A stretch of 8,042 nt of DNA from an uncultured Lachnospiraceae bacterium (GTDB taxonomy: Bacteria > Bacillota > Clostridia > Lachnospirales > Lachnospiraceae): positions 1-8,042 of the forward strand of contig CAKZZH010000017.1 in the NCBI GenBank assembly GCA_937885345.1, given 5' to 3'. Under the pieces are notes generated by a model. That model searched no databases. It had not been told where the DNA came from and saw only the letters and a program-made list of their open reading frames with translations. Below are positions 6,818 to 8,042 of the stretch, in pieces (the stretch's first letter is position 1; each line of letters begins with the position of its first letter). Position numbers and translations under genes: made by a program.

Positions 6818-7456
6818 ATGACAAGAGTTCTTATTGTTGAAGATCAGAAAATGGCTATGGAGAATATGGTCAATTATGTGGAATCCAGCAAAAGATATAA
6901 GCTTGCCGGAACCCTTACGAATGCGGCGATGGCGGAGATATTCTGCAGCAGCAATCCCGTGGACCTTATTCTTATGGATGTGTGTACCGAATTTGACGAG
7001 AACGGCCTGGATGCCGCAGCTGTTATTAAGAAGCGCTTTCCCTCTATCAAAATAATAATCGTAACTTCAATGGTTGAGGTGGGTTATCTTGAAAGGGCAA
7101 GAAACGCAGGCGCCGAAAGCTTCTGGTATAAGGATGCTTCTTCCGAAGAGCTTCTTGATGTAATGGACAAAACAATGGCGGGCGAGAGCATCTACCCCGA
7201 GAAAACGCCCGAGGTAAAGCTTGGTCTTGCATCAAGCTATGAATTTACAGAGGCCGAGCTCAAAGTTCTGAGGCTTCTCGTTGAGGGCCTAAGCTATGAA
7301 GAGATCGGTGAAAAGCTTGGAATAAAGGCAACAACGGTTATCACGCATACCAATCACATGCTCGATAAAACCGGATACAAAAACAAACTCAGACTTTGCA
7401 TTGCCGTAACCAATAAGAAGCTTATAATACCAAGTTCCGACGAAGAATTTGAATGA
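6818..7456 (+). CDS. NarL/LuxR-family response regulator
   Basis: DNA-binding output of the signalling module. The receiver domain (about 1-122) has the acidic pair Glu8-Asp9, phospho-acceptor Asp54 in LILMDV, Thr83 and Lys105, all of the residues needed for phosphorylation. The C-terminal LuxR-type helix-turn-helix (about 143-205) carries FTEAELKVLRLLVEGLSYEE and then GIKATTVITHTNHML, the recognition-helix area. Length (212) is normal for the family. A perfect AGGAGG at 6807-6812 stands 5 bases before the ATG, 12 bases after the kinase stop, suggesting strong translation relative to its kinase. It is the last gene before a strong terminator. Target promoters are not identifiable here; the ddl promoter region at 2532-2560 is one possible site but no operator is evident. 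Confidence 0.95.
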   Translation: MTRVLIVEDQKMAMENMVNYVESSKRYKLAGTLTNAAMAEIFCSSNPVDLILMDVCTEFDENGLDAAAVIKKRFPSIKIIIVTSMVEVGYLERARNAGAESFWYKDASSEELLDVMDKTMAGESIYPEKTPEVKLGLASSYEFTEAELKVLRLLVEGLSYEEIGEKLGIKATTVITHTNHMLDKTGYKNKLRLCIAVTNKKLIIPSSDEEFE

Positions 7457-7519
7457 TAGTGCCGCCTGCGTGAGTGTCTGAAGGCGCTTTGCGGCGAGAC
7501 CTTCGTTATAGCAAATAAT

Positions 7520-7548
7520 AACGCCCTTCCCACCGGGAAGGGCGTTTT
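7520..7548. terminator. Rho-independent terminator, probably bidirectional
   Basis: A perfect 12-base-pair stem (7520-7531 with 7535-7546) encloses a 3-base ACC loop. It is GC-rich (GCCCTTCCC/GGGAAGGGC) and followed by TTTT on the + strand; read on the - strand the stem is followed by TTATTATTT-like sequence. It lies between the response regulator stop and the stop of the convergent - strand gene, so it can end both transcripts. No gene was seen in the 126-base gap. Confidence 0.92.
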
Positions 7549-7582
7549 GTGATCCTGTCATGTATCCGTATATTATGCGGGA

Positions 7583-8042
7583 TTACTCGATCGTTACCGT
7601 ACCGTCACAGCTGTACTCTTTATCGGCTACGTTGTAGGAGATCGTTCCGCCTGTTACAGTGATGCTCACGGTCGCTACGATCCCGTCGTCTCCGGCATTA
7701 AGTGTAAGCTCGCCGCCGTCCATGATAAATTCACCGACAGTCTCGTCACTCTTATCTGTACATTTGATCGCATCCTCGCCTGCGGTAATAACTGTTGTGC
7801 CTCCGCTTACGGTAAGGCTCTGCTTTGCTTTGATCCCGTTATCGGTTGCGGTAATAGTGATATTGCCGCCGCTTATTTTAACATCATTATTGCAATCAAT
7901 ACCGTTCTTGGCATTACCGTTGATTACAAGTGAACCTTCACCCTTGATGGTGAGATCGTCCTTGGCTGTGATACAGCCGTCGCCGCTTGTGGAATCGCCA
8001 CCGTCGGTAAGTGTGTTGGTACTGCCGCTTGCAAGCTCGATA
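7583..8042 (-). CDS. Cthe_2159-type carbohydrate-binding beta-helix protein, C-terminal part only
   Basis: The last 152 codons and TAA of a gene that enters from beyond the right edge, so its start, any signal peptide and full length are not visible. The residues form repeated rungs of about 21-23: KNGIDCNNDVKISGGNITIT, NGIKAKQSLTVSGGTTVIT, a longer rung with FIMDGGELTLNAGDD, and GIVATVSITVTGGTISYNV. The recurring x-G-I-x(5-7)-hydrophobic-x-SGG-x-hydrophobic pattern and the lead-in GCITAKDDLTIKGEGSL resemble the Cthe_2159 family of Clostridium thermocellum, a parallel beta-helix protein reported to bind cellulose and pectin-like polysaccharides. It is likely surface-exposed or secreted, but that is inferred from family only. 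The gene is convergent with the signalling operon and shares its terminator, and nothing links it functionally to the genes on the other strand. Confidence 0.85.
   Translation of the reverse strand, partial: IELASGSTNTLTDGGDSTSGDGCITAKDDLTIKGEGSLVINGNAKNGIDCNNDVKISGGNITITATDNGIKAKQSLTVSGGTTVITAGEDAIKCTDKSDETVGEFIMDGGELTLNAGDDGIVATVSITVTGGTISYNVADKEYSCDGTVTIE

Noticed and set aside
7460..7496. Possible hairpin GCCGC...GCGGC after the response regulator stop
   Set aside because: A 5-base-pair stem with a long loop and no T run; the adjacent 12-base-pair hairpin is the clear terminator.

Overview
The window looks like chromosomal DNA from a Gram-positive, low-to-moderate GC Clostridia bacterium, most likely Lachnospiraceae-like. 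This placement is inferred from strong AGGAGG-type ribosome binding sites, tightly packed co-directional genes, a 7TM-type sensor of the kind common in Clostridia, and a Cthe_2159-type carbohydrate-binding protein. No rRNA or marker gene is present to confirm the taxon.

Left part (1-3796, + strand): the 3' portion of an alpha/beta hydrolase is followed, with a one-base stop/start overlap, by a 573-residue Mur ligase. The Mur ligase is MurF-like, but its N-terminus is a multi-helix membrane domain instead of the usual soluble UDP-sugar-binding domain. After a 140-base gap that carries a good sigma-70-type promoter comes a D-alanine--D-alanine ligase (Ddl). Ddl makes the dipeptide that MurF-type enzymes add to peptidoglycan precursors, so the two ligases are a natural pair.

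Middle part (3822-7456, + strand): a three-gene signalling module. It comprises a 7TM sensor with no visible phospho-acceptor His or ATP-binding boxes, a membrane-bound PAS/HisKA_3/HATPase kinase starting in an ATGA overlap, and a NarL/LuxR-type response regulator behind a perfect AGGAGG site. The module begins 25 bases after ddl with no terminator between, so ddl and the signalling genes may share a transcript. The inferred picture is a cell-wall-precursor synthesis block joined to an envelope-sensing two-component system; the signal and the target genes cannot be read from this sequence.

Right part (7457-8042): a strong hairpin terminator, T-rich on both sides and so probably bidirectional, separates the + strand genes from a convergent - strand gene. 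That gene is cut by the right edge; only its last 152 codons are present. They encode beta-helix-like repeats of the Cthe_2159 carbohydrate-binding type.

The points most worth a second look are the membrane-fused MurF-like ligase, the split sensor/kinase arrangement next to ddl, an apparent small deletion or frame break at the left edge in the hydrolase, and the Gly/Ser/Lys-rich insertion in Ddl. No mobile elements, CRISPR arrays, tRNA or rRNA genes were seen.
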